Shown here piece by piece: positions 47,491 to 59,915 of a DNA stretch of 64,000 nucleotides. Under the pieces are notes generated by a model. It had not been told where the DNA came from. It worked only from the letters and a program-made list of their open reading frames with translations, and ran no database searches. The position numbers and the translations under genes were made by a program. Positions within the stretch are counted from its first letter, which is position 1, and every line of letters begins with the position of its first letter. Source of the DNA: Dryococelus australis (taxonomy: Eukaryota; Arthropoda; Insecta; Phasmatodea; Phasmatidae); NCBI GenBank assembly GCA_029891345.1, contig CM056995.1, positions 212,735,047 through 212,799,046 on the forward strand. Direction: 5' to 3'.

Positions 47491-47901
47491 TCGAGTTTCG
47501 GGAACGAGCAACGCACGAGTCTACACGAAGATCTCTTCGCCACAGTAAGCCGAAAATCACAATTTTTTACGGCAGAGAGACTTTTACGCGACTTACACCA
47601 AGTCCTTCCAACACCTAAAAGTTACAACAGGCACTTGTACCTATTAGTGGCACTAAAAATGTTCAAAAATTACAATAAACTGGAAACTTTAGTTCACATT
47701 ACTATAGTTAACATGATACATTGTTACGAGAAAATCGTAGGTGATTGAGAGAGTTACGAGCTCGGAAAACTTTCGAGCCGTGTCTAATAATCGCTCCAGA
47801 ATTAAATACGCCCGCTTTGATAATTTCTGTAATACATACTGTATGCAATACTAAAATTTAAAAAATTTTCCATAAGCTATGTTTTATCGGTAGTTCAACT
47901 A
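47491..47901. other. no gene seen
   Basis: No repeat or coding signal recognised. Confidence 0.5.
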
Positions 47902-48033
47902 AAAGTGTTACGCAAATATTTGTGGATACTGCAATTAGTTCTTTTGCTGTCTGTTTTTATGCATGTATTTGTTCACGTAGCAAATTTGTAAAATATCTAC
48001 TTTTCTTATAATTTCTCAGTTTCACTTGACCGA
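47902..48033 (-). mobile_element. MITE-A fragment
   Basis: Internal piece only: AAAAGTGTTACGCAAATATT, TTTGTAAAATATCTACTTTT, TTTCACTTGACCGACCG. Both termini are absent. Confidence 0.8.
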
Positions 48034-48514
48034 CCGGCGGGCTCTGTAATCACTCCTGACATTCTTCTTCAGGTTAAAGAATACTGGAAACACCACCTCA
48101 AATTATACGTAACAACTAATGTCGGACAAATTGAACACATATTTGAGCGGGTCATTTCGCGTATAGTTTCAGACTAGGGAAAGACACTGTTCCATAATTT
48201 ATTTTCGGTGTTGAACAGAAACTAGAAGTTAAATATAATCGTCTATACGAATTGTTTTAATAAACAATTGACAACCCTACACTTATCGCATTTCTCAACA
48301 AACAAACTAAAAATTAAATGCAATTGAATGGCTCTGTGAGAGAGCTGTGTGGGCAGAATGGTGTATTCAATAGCAATGCAAGCTTCTATATTATCTGTCC
48401 TAGTCACCCATATAAGGGATAAAATATTTAATTAAAGAAATTTTATTTTTTTCATTTATTAAAAATGTGTATTCGAAAAACTTTTATCTCCAGGAGTCTA
48501 ATGAGCGAAGACAT
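48034..48514. other. no gene seen
   Basis: AT-rich, nothing recognised. Confidence 0.5.
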
Positions 48515-48655
48515 AATTATCTACTTTGAACTACGTTGTAGCATGTTCAAACTGCCCTCAAATAGATTGCCTACGAAAAACTAACATATCTCAAGACGAG
48601 GACAGAATGGTACAGCCAAGATATCATGCGTGCCATAAAAAATATTTGTCCTACT
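48515..48655 (+). repeat. dispersed repeat G copy 2
   Basis: Partner of 45365-45560. It ends about 10 bp before MITE-A copy 9. Confidence 0.65.
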
Positions 48656-48665
48656 GTAAGTACTT

Positions 48666-49046
48666 TAAAGGCTGTTCACGATAACGTGAGCACTTCTGAA
48701 ATCAACCTTAGAAAAAAATCACTGCCCCGACCTGCATGTATTTTAGCGAGAGCAATGAGTGACTTGTGCCCAGTAAAATTGGTAACGATGGAGGGGGAAG
48801 TAGTTCCATATATTAACGTCGAATAAAAAGTGTTAGATAGCCATTTGTGATAGCTTAAGTTATTTCTCTCGCTTTCTGTTTTTTTTTTATAATAATTTCA
48901 CAGTTTCACTCGACCGAATCGTGAATTAAGTGATGAGGCCCACGGCAATGTTAATTTTACATAAGGCGAAATAACACACAACGTGTATACAAGTCGATCT
49001 TAAGCAGGACTTTCAAAGGTGCTCATTTTACCGTGAACAGCATATA
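48666..49046 (-). mobile_element. MITE-A copy 9
   Basis: TAAAGGCTGTTCACGATAAC to TTACCGTGAACAGCATATA. A shorter interior lacks the TTTGTAAAATATTTAC segment. Confidence 0.93.
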
Positions 49047-49320
49047 AATGATATGTCTTTATTATTATCAGGTGGTATAGATGCTAGTTCGTGTTTTCTA
49101 ATCATGAGAAAGTAGGACACCCCTGGTATTGGTCCTGCTGCGGAATTTAGGTGTGATGTTAGTATGTAAAGCCATTAACTCGGTATGGTAACAAGGGAGG
49201 TTAATGAGCACTTGTAATGATGAAGCTTGTTTCACAAGAGAGTAGATCGTTGAGCGTGAGCCAGTCAAGAGCGAAGCAGCGGGCTGTAACCACCCACATC
49301 AACTGCATTACACGATACGA

Positions 49321-49756
49321 TAAAGGCTGTTCACTATAAAGTGCGCGCTTTTGAAATGAGCCTTCGACAAAAGCTACTGCCCCTACCTGCCACCTGCATA
49401 TATTACAATGGGCGCCCTGAGTGACACGCGCCCAGGAAAGTTGGTAACGATGGATTGGATGTAGTTCCGTATCTTGACGTCGAATAAAAAATATTCGGTA
49501 ACCATTTGTGATAACTTAAATTATTTATTTCGCTTTCTGTTTATTTTTTAATGCACCGAAGTGTAAAAATGAGGAGATTTGTAACATATTTACTTTTCAA
49601 ATAATTTCACAGTTTTACTTGGCCGACGCATGAATAAAGTGATGAGGCCCGCGATAATGTTAATATTACCAAAGGAAGAGGGAATACACAACGTGCATAC
49701 AAGTAGATCTTAAGCATGGCTTTCTAAAGTGCTCATTTTACAATGAACAGCCTATA
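49321..49756 (-). mobile_element. MITE-A copy 10 (complete)
   Basis: TAAAGGCTGTTCACTATAAA to TTACAATGAACAGCCTATA, with the full interior. It is one of the best copies for defining the family (436 bp). Confidence 0.95.
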
Positions 49757-50889
49757 ACGTTGGTTTGAACTGCCACCGACGCCAAACAAAACTAAGAACA
49801 ACCATTTCTTAACAGTCGTAATTTTCACTTTAATTTATTCACGTGAAATTAAAATGTTGTAATATTAATTATTTCTTAAAGATTGATATATCTGCTCAGT
49901 ATATAAATAGTAACTTAAAATTTCTGCATCATTCAAAAGGATATAAAGTCAAATTGTATACTTCTGATCATTTACTTTTAAACTTGAGTATTTGATATAA
50001 ATATACATTTATGAGTGTCTGTTGTGTTTCAATTTAATTATCAAAGCCTGTCCATTATTATCTTGGCATATTCCAAATTCTAAAGTTCAGGTTATTTGTG
50101 AGAAAGCTTCGAAACTACTTTATTGTGTCTGACAAGATTTTTATGCCCACTGCAAACTCATCCATAATTTATGTTCTAGATGATTTTACGAGTGCCTGTA
50201 TATCCATGAACTTTTTATTACCTTTCAACGGTCTGAAATGATAATTTTCCTCTCAAATGTAGACTGTAACTCGGTCTGAGACGACTTCCTAGTATATTCG
50301 TTCACGTGAAGAAGCTCGCAGAATAGTTAAGATCATGGTCGCTACTGTGCAAGTCCAGACATTAGCATCAATACGGACATCGCATTTCACTGGGAAATGC
50401 TACCAACTGCTGCATAGACAAAAACCATTTCATCATTGGTTGCTTCTTATGCCATGGATCTACTCAAACTATTTCCATAGGATACAAACCGTCAGTTGTT
50501 ATAAGACATTCGTAGGTACTGTTGACCCCAAAAATTCCCTGTTTTGCAACACCTGAACTCAAAAATTAATTTGAATGTTAAGGGGTTAATACACAAAACT
50601 TTAAGAGTAGTTCGATGCTTTAACATCTTTAGAAACTAAATTTCGTATATCCAAACGGACGAAGTTATGATTTTTACGAGAAAATTGCAAAATCCTTTTC
50701 ACAGCAGCGCAGATAAGTTTTGCTTCTCCATTTTACGTAAGGTAAGTCAATAAACTCCGTGTAGCTTATGACCTCTGGATGTAAAACAAATTGTCCCTAT
50801 AATCGGAATTACACACACTTAGAAATTAAAAAGTATTTAAAAATAATATGCAGTGCAATAATAAAGTTGTCCGCATCGTTGCCATACTA
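49757..50889. other. no gene seen
   Basis: The 73-codon frame at 50335-50556 is unrecognised. Otherwise AT-rich. Confidence 0.5.
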
Positions 50890-51160
50890 AACAGCAGAAT
50901 TTTAATAATATGATAAATGCGAAAGTTTGTATGTTGTTTGTTACTCAGTCACGCCATAACCGCTCGACGGATTTGGATGAAATTTGCAGTACAGAGGTAG
51001 ATTGTAATCTGGATTAGCACATATGGTACTTTTCATCCCGGAAAAACGAACAGTTGCTTAGGGAATATATACAATTTGCCACCACCTATTTGAGTATATG
51101 CGCTGGTTGGTTATATTTGTTTATATTTTGCACGCGGGTGGAGCCACGAGTAACAGCTAG
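50890..51160 (+). mobile_element. Helitron-like non-autonomous element 1
   Basis: Opens TAATAATATGATAAATGCGA AAGTTTGTATG, has CTCGACGGATTTGGATGAAA and CATCCCGGAAAAACGAACAG, and ends GGGTGGAGCCACGAGTAACAGCTAG before T. A GC hairpin about 12 bp before a terminal CTAG fits a Helitron 3' end. The same ends occur at 57.0-57.36 kb. Confidence 0.6.
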
Positions 51161-52245
51161 TGTGAAGTAAAATAAAATTACTTTTTTGAGTTATATTAAG
51201 TACATACGAAAAATAGTTAAGAGAAAGTGTTATATTTGAGATGTCACAACGCTGTAGTAAATTCGAATCACTGATTCACTGCGAAATTCAACAACTCGAA
51301 TCAATGAACATGGCTCCACTTAGAATCGGTGGAAAACCACTGGTTATTTCAGTGAAACTATTACGTTGAATGAATAAGTGACAGCCAAGTATGTGCGGCG
51401 AATTAAATATTGTTTTATTGAATTTAGCCAAATCGGTACGAAAATTAACCATATCCCATAGTGACGGTTTACATTGCGTCAATCAAACCTTTACAAAAAG
51501 TAAAGAAATTTCTATGTGCCTAGGATTTTAAGCCACAGCACCCCGCCTATTACCCGTCACCTTTCCAATTGAGCTACCAAACAAACGTTCAGTACAAAAA
51601 ATGAAAAATATATGTGTTATAGAGTATTATCTACATGTTACTTTTAATCGTATGTCCTCTTGTTCGTTTTTAGTTTAATTGGTAGCATTAGGATTGTTAA
51701 AACAAATAGCACGTATGAATGCACTCTCTTCATCACATTTAATGCAGTTTAAACCTTCAAATCGAGCGTTATGATGATTACGTGAAAACGAAAAAAAAAA
51801 AAATCTGAAACGAAAGATAAATGTTCATGTTGCGTTTTAAATTGGTATTACAAAGGACTAAACTAATACAAAAAAAAAAGTATTTTTATTCGGTTTTTTT
51901 GTTGGCGTGTTGTTATTTCAATTGATATACGTAGTTCAAATAATTTATCAGTAAAAAAAGTCACTGAATAAGAGCGAATAAGTCAGGCGATGTTAACCTA
52001 TTCAAACAGTGAAATTCTCACTGATTCACATTTAGAGCGTAAATTTACATCTGTGCGTTTAATATCCCGTTGATCAGTATTAGGGGAGTCAGAGGATTGT
52101 AGGATATTTCCCCACACCATAACTGGAGGTTCGTTGCTCGACAAAGAAGCTCGTATATGCGCGACGTTCACTGACTCTCTGTACTAGAGCAAGGTTGTCA
52201 TCCGTGTGCAATTGAAACCTGGATTCTTCACTAGACATAATTTAT
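51161..52245. other. no gene; one tRNA-like fragment
   Basis: On the minus strand at about 51590-51527, TAGCTCAATTGG fits an A box and GGCTTAAAATCC is a worn B box. It is probably a SINE head. The rest is AT-rich with oligo-A runs. Confidence 0.4.
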
Positions 52246-52370
52246 GTTGTCTATTCATTGTTTCTTCACACTCTTTTAAAATAAACCTTCACCCATTTAT
52301 GACGTTTGTTTGTTTACTAAACGTGTCATTCGTCACAAGGGTTTTATACGCCTGTTTAAATGACAACTTA
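52246..52370 (-). mobile_element. MITE-C fragment (copy 5)
   Basis: TTGTCTATTCATTGTTTCTT CACAC, then TTTACTAAACGTGTCATTCG TCACAAGGGTTTTATAC. It matches the first 120 bp of the reverse MITE-C at 56.8 kb. Confidence 0.65.
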
Positions 52371-52689
52371 TAACTTTTCAATTAATAGAACTTTTACTAT
52401 TATTTATCTCTAAGTTCCTGATAACTAATGAGCCAAACTTTCCTCAACATCGGTGCAAATAATTTTTTTTTTAATTCTTAAAAGCTTAGATGGCAGGTAG
52501 GCATTGACATCTCATTGACAGCAATATCATTAAAGATGAAACCAGAAACATAAGAAACAGTACCAAGACAATTAAAATACACCAGTGATTTAACCAAGAT
52601 TCTAATTCAGAAAAATTAAGCTAGAGTGCAATCAACTGCATCCCGGAGATAGAATCCAGAGCATCAACGCCGGATGTAATCAGTCTAAT

Positions 52690-55060
52690 TTCAGGGTTCA
52701 CTAACCTGAAATATTTACAAGGCCATCATTTTTAAAATAAGTGCATGAGCAACTAAAATCATATAAGTTTGCATGGCCTACATAACGCCACTGGGGTGAA
52801 AAATTTGGTGAAAATCGGTTTATTGGTCTCCGAGACATGGCATAAAAAAATATTTTTAACACAGACGTCTTATAATAACTGCCTAAACAGAGTTTCTATA
52901 TATGATGATTCTGATATTAACTATCAGCATGAAATGCTTGTTAGAATTTAGTTAAATGGTTTAATAGGACGACCACAAACATCTAAATATTTATAAGGCC
53001 GCCATTTTAAAAATCAATGTCTTGCTCTATTTAAATCATGTCACTTTACATGGCTCTCTGTAGTTGTGCAAAATCTAGTGGAAATTAGTTGAATTGTCCC
53101 GGAAATATGGCAAAATGTTCCATTTACTCACCTGACACTATTCTGCAAAAAAATGTGGCGAAAGATGATTTCCGTATCCATAAATGATGTGTCTAATTAA
53201 TATCTAACGTTTGCGTACAAAATCTGGTTGATTTTGGTTTAAATGTTTTACTGATATAAAATTAATCTTAACTAGTTATATGAACCCAATTAAAACATTC
53301 ATGCAGTACATAACTCATGTTAATTTACATTCTCTACTGTAGCAATAGTTCGTGAAGTTTTTGCATTAATCGGTTGATTGGTTCTCGAGATATGGCATAA
53401 AACCTCCGTTGCCATGTGACGATCTTCATAAATGGAGGGCAAAAGGGTTATATACTAACACATTCAATAATAGTCATAGCTACAATATACAAAGTTAAAT
53501 GTAAACTTGTTACAAAGTTCCGTATATATAGCACACTAAGTTTAAATGTTTCCATAGGAGCTATTTGGTAACACTTCAAAATCATAAACTAATATGGTCT
53601 GCCACAGAACAACTACTTCGCCAAATTTGAAATAAATCAGTTGACTGTTTTCCGAGATACGACATAAAATGTATTATTTCATGTGAGGCTATCTTACAAA
53701 ATGGCGGAGAAATGAGGCTTTCTATAGACAATATTGTTGTATATAATTCATACTGTCAACATATAATGTTAAGTTGAATTTTGTTTTGCAGTTTTCTAGA
53801 TAAATACTTTTAGGTAAAAATTTTATATGGCCGTCATTTTGAAAATATGTGTGTCTGACCCTCTCAAAGTGATCGTTTTGCATTGCCTGCCATAGTGCTA
53901 CTTATTTGCCAAATTTGGTATATATCGGTTGTTTTTTAGAAATGTCATGTAATTTTAATATATCATGTGATACAATTGTACAAAATAGCAGACAAAAGAA
54001 ATTTTATGTGGACAGATTTGAAGGCCTTCTTCTTCTATCGTTATTTGAAGGCTTTATTATATAAAGTCAGCACACAAAGTTGTACTGTAATTAATGACAA
54101 AATTCCGACGATATAACATACAAAACTAAAATAGCTATTTGGCCGTCATTTTGGAAATAAGTGCCTGACATACCTGAAACCAGCCAGTTGACATCAGCTA
54201 CCGCAGTACTACCTGTTATCCACATTAAGTAAAAATCGGTCAATTGCTTACCGAGATATCAAATAAAAAATGTTATTTATTCGTGGGGCACTATCTTACA
54301 AAAAGGAGGACAAAAGAGTCTCTGTGTAGACACATTTAATGTTTATTATATATACGCCCAGCACACAAAGTTAAATTGGAATTGCTTACATGGTTTGGAA
54401 GATATTGCAAACATACTATGCTAAAATAACTAAATGACCGACATTTTGAAGGGAAAAAAATGCCTGACATACTTGAACCACATTTGTACATATCATCTGC
54501 CGCAGTACTATGTATTTACCAAATTTAGTAGGAATATGTCGATTATTTTCCGAGATATTACACAAAAACTTTATTAATCCATTTGACGATATCTTTAAAA
54601 ATGTCTTACAAAAGTGGATATTTTTGGCTTATATGGTGATGCTAATAGATTATGTAAGCGTAGAAAATTTTTTTGGAAATGTTTTAACAGTATGGCATTT
54701 ATACCAAATAAACTTGAAATATTCGTATGGCCACCATTTTAAAAATAATTGCCTTATCAAGTTTGCTTACTTATATTTACTTGGCCTATCATAGTATTGC
54801 ATAAGTGCCAAATTTGACGAAAATTGGTTTAGTGGTTTTCGAGCTATAATAGAAAAGTTTTATTTTATCAAGTGGCGCTTTCTTCCAAAATGGTTTACAA
54901 ACAACAATATTAACTTCTGGATTTAATGATTATAACTTGCGCTGTCAGCACACAAAATTTCGTTTAAATCGGTTGAATGTTTTTCAAGATATGACATATT
55001 TCCCTAATATTTAAAATGGCCGTAATTTTCAAAGAATGTGTCCGACGTACTCGCAAACTA
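52690..55060 (+). repeat. old tandem array, about 8 units of 285 bp
   Basis: The phrase AAATCGGTTGATTG-TTTCGAGATATGGCATAAAA, with variants, recurs near 52811, 53081, 53366, 53635, 53922, 54232, 54531 and 54821. Spacings are 270-310 bp. Between anchors, ATGGCGGACAAAAG, CAGCACACAAAGTTAAATTG and GGCCGCCATTTTGAAAATAA recur. A second, weaker ATCGG-like/GAGATAT half-site in each unit hints at a dimeric 140-bp ancestor. Units are heavily diverged and non-coding. Confidence 0.85.
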
Positions 55061-55246
55061 TAAAAGTCAGGTTACTACTATATGTGTACCGCATTCACGC
55101 ATTCGAAAATTGAAAAGGGGGGACCTAACACATGCAGGCACACAGACAAACAAACTTACTCCTACACGCACATACACACACACAGAGATACACAGACGGG
55201 AAAGTGATCTGATAAGCCTTGGAAAGTAGGCGAAAAAGGTGCGTTG

Positions 55247-55440
55247 GTAATGCCTGGTAAGAAACGGTTCTTATTCAAGATAGTATTGCTCTGAGTGAGC
55301 ACGAATGCGGTAAGTAGAAACTTGGTGTAATTTTGTAGACTCGACAAAACTTTGTTTCCATACGAGGCGGAGGAACATCCTGGAAGTATAACTCTAGCAG
55401 GGCTTCTGAAAAGTTGAAAATAACCGTGAATAGGCCATAC
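55247..55440 (-). mobile_element. MITE-C fragment (copy 3)
   Basis: Right half in reverse: GAGCACGAATGCGG, ACGAGGCGGAGGAACATCCT, AGCAGGGCTTCTGAAAAGTT and the terminal AACCGTGAATAGGCCATA. Confidence 0.75.
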
Positions 55441-56226
55441 CATTTCATAGCCGTTCATGCAACCAATTCATGAGTAAACTGCAAACATATTCACCGTTGT
55501 CGGGATGTCAATGTAAGACGGCGTGAGAGTTGTTAAGCAATAAAACTACCCTCTTCTTCAAGTCGTCTCGCAATGAGAAACAAAGTTCACTTGTGATGCC
55601 TCTACATGTCTCAGGACAGCGCGGGGAACTTACAGGCCCTGTCCTCCCACTTAGTTATCATTAACGAGCCCACGTTGGGGACGGCTAGCCTGTCCCGCCT
55701 GGCTGTTTTCAAACTGTATTTGAACTGCGGCAAGCGATAATTTGAACTATCCCTGTGTTCCAGGGTAGAGCCTGGAACCTGTACCCATGCTGCGATTTTC
55801 CTACTTTTCACTGCCTGAGGGGGGGGGGGTGAGAAAGCGGATGTAAAGTCAAATTTCGCGGAATTTAAGGAAATTTAATGACTTTCAGTTGCTGTCGCGA
55901 GTTCCTGGCAGGGGGGCTTGCGACAGTTTGGTTAATTAAAAAAAAAAAGCCAATGTTAATGCCAAAGGTGTATTTCGGGCCTGTCAAATGATGAAATGTT
56001 TCTCTCTTTTAATGGCCACTCGTGAGTCGCCTAGATCCTTCCCGTAGCGTATATGTTCCCGCATGTTTCTGTTACTCCCGACACCTTAGTACAGTTCCGT
56101 CACAACAGTCCAGACACTCGATGGAACGACCACCACTACAATCGTAGATAACACGATTCGCCTTCTCTTAAACAACGCAAAGTGCTCACATCTGTGTCTT
56201 CGAAAGCGTTGCCGAAGCATGCTAGT
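55441..56226. other. no gene seen
   Basis: The stretch 55600-55800 is moderately GC-rich with an unrecognised frame. Homopolymer runs G10 (near 55825) and A10 (near 55940). Confidence 0.45.
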
Positions 56227-56609
56227 TATAGGCTGTTCACTGTAAAATGTGTATTTTTGAGAGCCTTTCTTAAGATCTACCTGTATGTACGTTGTGTGTT
56301 CTCCCGCCTTATGTAAAATTAACATTGTAATGAACACCATTACTTAATTTATACGTCGGTAAAGTGAAAATGAAAAAATTATTAGGAAAGTTAAAATTTT
56401 AAAACCTGCTCATTTTCACACTTTGACGCACTAAACAAAAAAAAAAAGGGGGGGGGAATTTTAATTATTACAAATGGTTACTTCTTTTCATTCGACTTTA
56501 AGATATAAAACTACTTTCCCTCCATCACTACCAACTTTCCACGCAGGAGCAGTGACATTTTTCGAAGTTTCATTTCAAAAGTGCTCGCTTTATCGTGAAA
56601 ATCCTGTAC
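56227..56609 (+). mobile_element. MITE-A copy 11
   Basis: TATAGGCTGTTCACTGTAAA to TTTATCGTGAAAATCCTGTA, with full internal order and small deletions. Confidence 0.93.
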
Positions 56610-56775
56610 TGACTTAGTTCACTCTACATACACCTTGATTATTTGCACAGATATTCGTCCGGCAACCATTGATATTACCCGACCTGCAGAGCTGTTACCG
56701 CCTTCTGTTGACAGTAATATTATGTCTATCACAGCCAAGCTTAAAAAAGTTTCAATATTACACGTGATGGTGCTG

Positions 56776-57572
56776 TATAGTCTATTCGCAGCTTCTTCAC
56801 GCTTTTCGAATCAAACGTTTGAAACATCACTCCATGTTTGACGTGATTGGTTGTTTCCTAAATATGTCTTGTATCACAAGCGTTTTATACTTCTCTTAAA
56901 ATAAAAGTACATTTTTTGTATAAATAGAACTTGAACTCATATACTGTCTATTGATTATAGTATTTGATTTATATCGTAATATTATTATAAATGAGAAATT
57001 TTGTATGTTTGTTTGATATTCAATCACGTCGTAACGGCTCGACGGATTTGGATTAAATTGGGTACAGAGCTAGACTATATTTTGTATTAGCACATAGGGT
57101 ACGTTTCATCCGGGAAAAACGAACATTTTCTTAAGGAATGAAAAAAAAAAAACAAGCCATCAACCAGCGCCTACTCAAATTGTTGGTTGGAAATTTTATA
57201 TATTTCCTAAGAAACTGTTCGTTTTTCCGGGATGCTAATCCGTAATATAACCATAGAGTATAGTGTACAGAGATGTATTAGAGAAATAAATAAGAACAAT
57301 TGAGATAGAGCACTTGGTCATTAGAATTAAGGTTTGATTTTTGCCGCGGGTAACAGCTAGTAATTAATATGAATAAAGCAGGGAGATAATAGGAGTGTTG
57401 GTGATACTTTGTAAGAAATATTTCTTATCCAAAATATCATTACAAAGAAGTCGTACGAATGCTATTTTATAAACTTAGTTAAACTTTAGTTGCATGAAGC
57501 GGAAGAATATGACGATAGTAGAAATTTAGCAGGGCTTCAAAAAAGTTGGAAGTTACCGAAATTGGACTATAT
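56776..57572 (-). mobile_element. MITE-C copy 4, split by a Helitron-like element
   Basis: Left terminus TATAGTCTATTCGCAGCTTC and right terminus ACCGAAATTGGACTATATA. Removing 56985-57362 leaves about 419 bp, the length of MITE-C copy 1. Confidence 0.8.
56985..57362 (+). mobile_element. Helitron-like non-autonomous element 2
   Basis: Opens TAATATTATTATAAATGAGA and ends TGCCGCGGGTAACAGCTAG before T. The interior has CGTAACGGCTCGACGGATTT and an inverted pair CATCCGGGAAAAACGAACAT / GTTCGTTTTTCCGGGATG absent from element 1, so it has an internal fold-back rearrangement. Confidence 0.6.
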
Positions 57573-59514
57573 AGGAACTTCCACCTTTGCTTATGTTCTG
57601 GGTGCAGATATTATTATGACAACGAGTGTAGTTCTGTAAGACACCTTGAATTTCTGTACACTTCCTGTCAACTGAGAAGTAGTGGAGACGGGAAGACTTC
57701 TTAACTAGGCATGACATTATCTCCCAGAAACCTGTTGCCTGCTGGGGGATGAAATAGTGCCTTCTCCATTACCAACTATTTTTCTCCTGGATTTCTATGG
57801 CATAATAGACTATGTAATATTTTCCAGTAACTTTATAAACATTTTGCGTAGTAATTTGAGTCGTAATATTTTATTTTAGGGCTATATATTGCACTACTAG
57901 TATATACATCCTTTTACTAACAAACATTAGTGACAGAAGGGGTAACTGTTTTGATAAGATGTGCAGTATTGCAGTCGTTGGAATACAACTGTTTGTACCA
58001 TGTTAAGTCGTACCTCGCAAAAATTTCTGCTGCAATTAATTGATATTATTTGCAAAATGTATCTTAGCACCTTACACACTGATGATGCTATAGTCCCGAA
58101 ACGTTCTTGGGTTGGATATTCAGTACCAGAACTTTTCACCAACTGCTAGGTATGTGAGTGATCTCTCAATCTGCCTGTAACGTCACTGAAATGAAAACTG
58201 TCCGTTTCTATAATCATAGGTTTAAATACTGTACATTTCCGCAGAATGAAATAACAACGCTTGGATTTTTACACTTTTAATTCATTTCAGTGTAGTTCCA
58301 GTCCTTCTTATACACAAACATCAGAATGTATTATATCTATTAGCATCCAAAGCCGAAGCACATCTTTAGGATTCAGTCCCTGTATAGATTTCTTAAAATA
58401 ACTGAACTGAATGATTTTCAAAACTGGGACGTATTTCATAACTATTTGAAAAAATTATGTATCAATTGACTAGTAAAAGCACCTAGTTATATAGGAATAC
58501 TTTACAGAGATCTCCTATCTTATTTAAAACTGGCCATTCACTAAAACATGATTTACTGAAACGTCGTCTGATAAGTACTAGTTTTCTTGGGCTGGTTTTC
58601 CAAAAAAAATTAATTTATTATTTTTGGGTCACGCTTGTCATTATGTTTCTGAAAGGCGCATTTTTCAACCCAATTTTCTTGAAATGTGGTCGAGTGGGAT
58701 ATGGTTTTCGCCCCCCCCCCCTTTTTTCCATTTTTGGGGGTTATGCCCCCCAGGTTCTTAAAGGCGTGTTTTTCAACTGATTTTCTCGCAAATTTCGTTT
58801 ATATAGTGCCCCTGGGGAAGGGAATTTGTTATGGTTGCGCCCCTCCCTCCCCTCAATTGCCTGGGGTGAAGATTTACCAGGAAAAATAGGATGGCCATCC
58901 CTGTTATTTCCTGCCAGGGAAAAGGTATTGATGTGAGTTTGCTCTTAAGTTGAAGATCCGAACACAGGACAATGATAGGAGAATTGTAATTTCATTTAAC
59001 TTTGTTTCCTTAATATTACAAAAATACATTTCAAAGTCTCACTTTTCAAGAGCTAATAATACCTTAATATTCAGTTTGGTAGTACATATCTTATATATTT
59101 TCTACTTATTTTAAATAAGGAATCACTCACGAAGTTTGTTGGTCTAATTGAGAAACATCCTATATAAATAAAACTTGTAATTAATCCCACACCGATTTTT
59201 GTCAGGTAAATAACAATATAAAAACACAATAAATACAATTACAGAAAGAATTATCAAACGAAATATCCTGAAAAAGGAAACCAAAGACAACACTAAGATG
59301 ACGACACGTACTAACAGTTGGTTGCAATCAAATGGAGAAAAATGAAAAACCAAGGACAACACAACTGAGACAGCACAGACAAACACTGAGACGATGACAA
59401 AATTTCGCACAAGAATGGAAGACACAGAACGATGACGACACAGAAGAACACATCATATTTTGTCAGATGAGCTTGTCACGACTTTTCGGGAGCTGGCATA
59501 TGCTCTCGTCTTCA
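57573..59514. other. no gene seen
   Basis: Near 58080, CTGATGATGCTATAGTCCCG AAACGTT resembles a phrase common near the ends of some retroelements. There is no coding sequence to support that. C-run at 58710-58720. The minus-strand hydrophobic frame at 59144-59425 is unrecognised. Confidence 0.4.
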
Positions 59515-59915
59515 CGCACTTCAAGTGCCTCATCGCTCCTACGCGCAAAGCGTGCAGTGTTTCCGTCGTGACGCTGTGCTGTGTAAATTAGATCTGTAAC
59601 AGTGGGATTTTATTACATGCGATGAAAGTAAACAGATTAAACTACGCCCTCATCTTTGTACTATCCTCTCGCCGCTTAAAGAAACTGCATATGCAAGCGT
59701 TGAAAAGTTGAAAATGTAATATTTGGCCAATTTTTTTTTCGTATTTTTTTTTTCACCAAGAATACGCTTAACGTGACAAAAGTAAAAAAAAAATAAGGCT
59801 ACCGATATAATTGTTGTTTATCTTTTCTCACAATAAATCGTATTTGCAGAACATTTATTTACCAAAATACGCGTATCCACGCAAACAACTATTTCACAAA
59901 AAAGTGGGGTTCCAT
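59515..59915 (+). repeat. dispersed repeat F copy 2
   Basis: Partner of 24340-24738 in the same orientation, but here not flanked by SINE-A or by the 15-bp repeat, so F exists independently. Confidence 0.85.

Noticed and set aside
52690..55060. CRISPR-like array
   Set aside because: Units are 285 bp, diverged throughout, with no short identical repeats and unique spacers, in clearly eukaryotic DNA.
57961..58149. Retroelement end suggested by CTGATGATG...CGAAACG
   Set aside because: A single short phrase with no reverse-transcriptase remnant or target duplication nearby.
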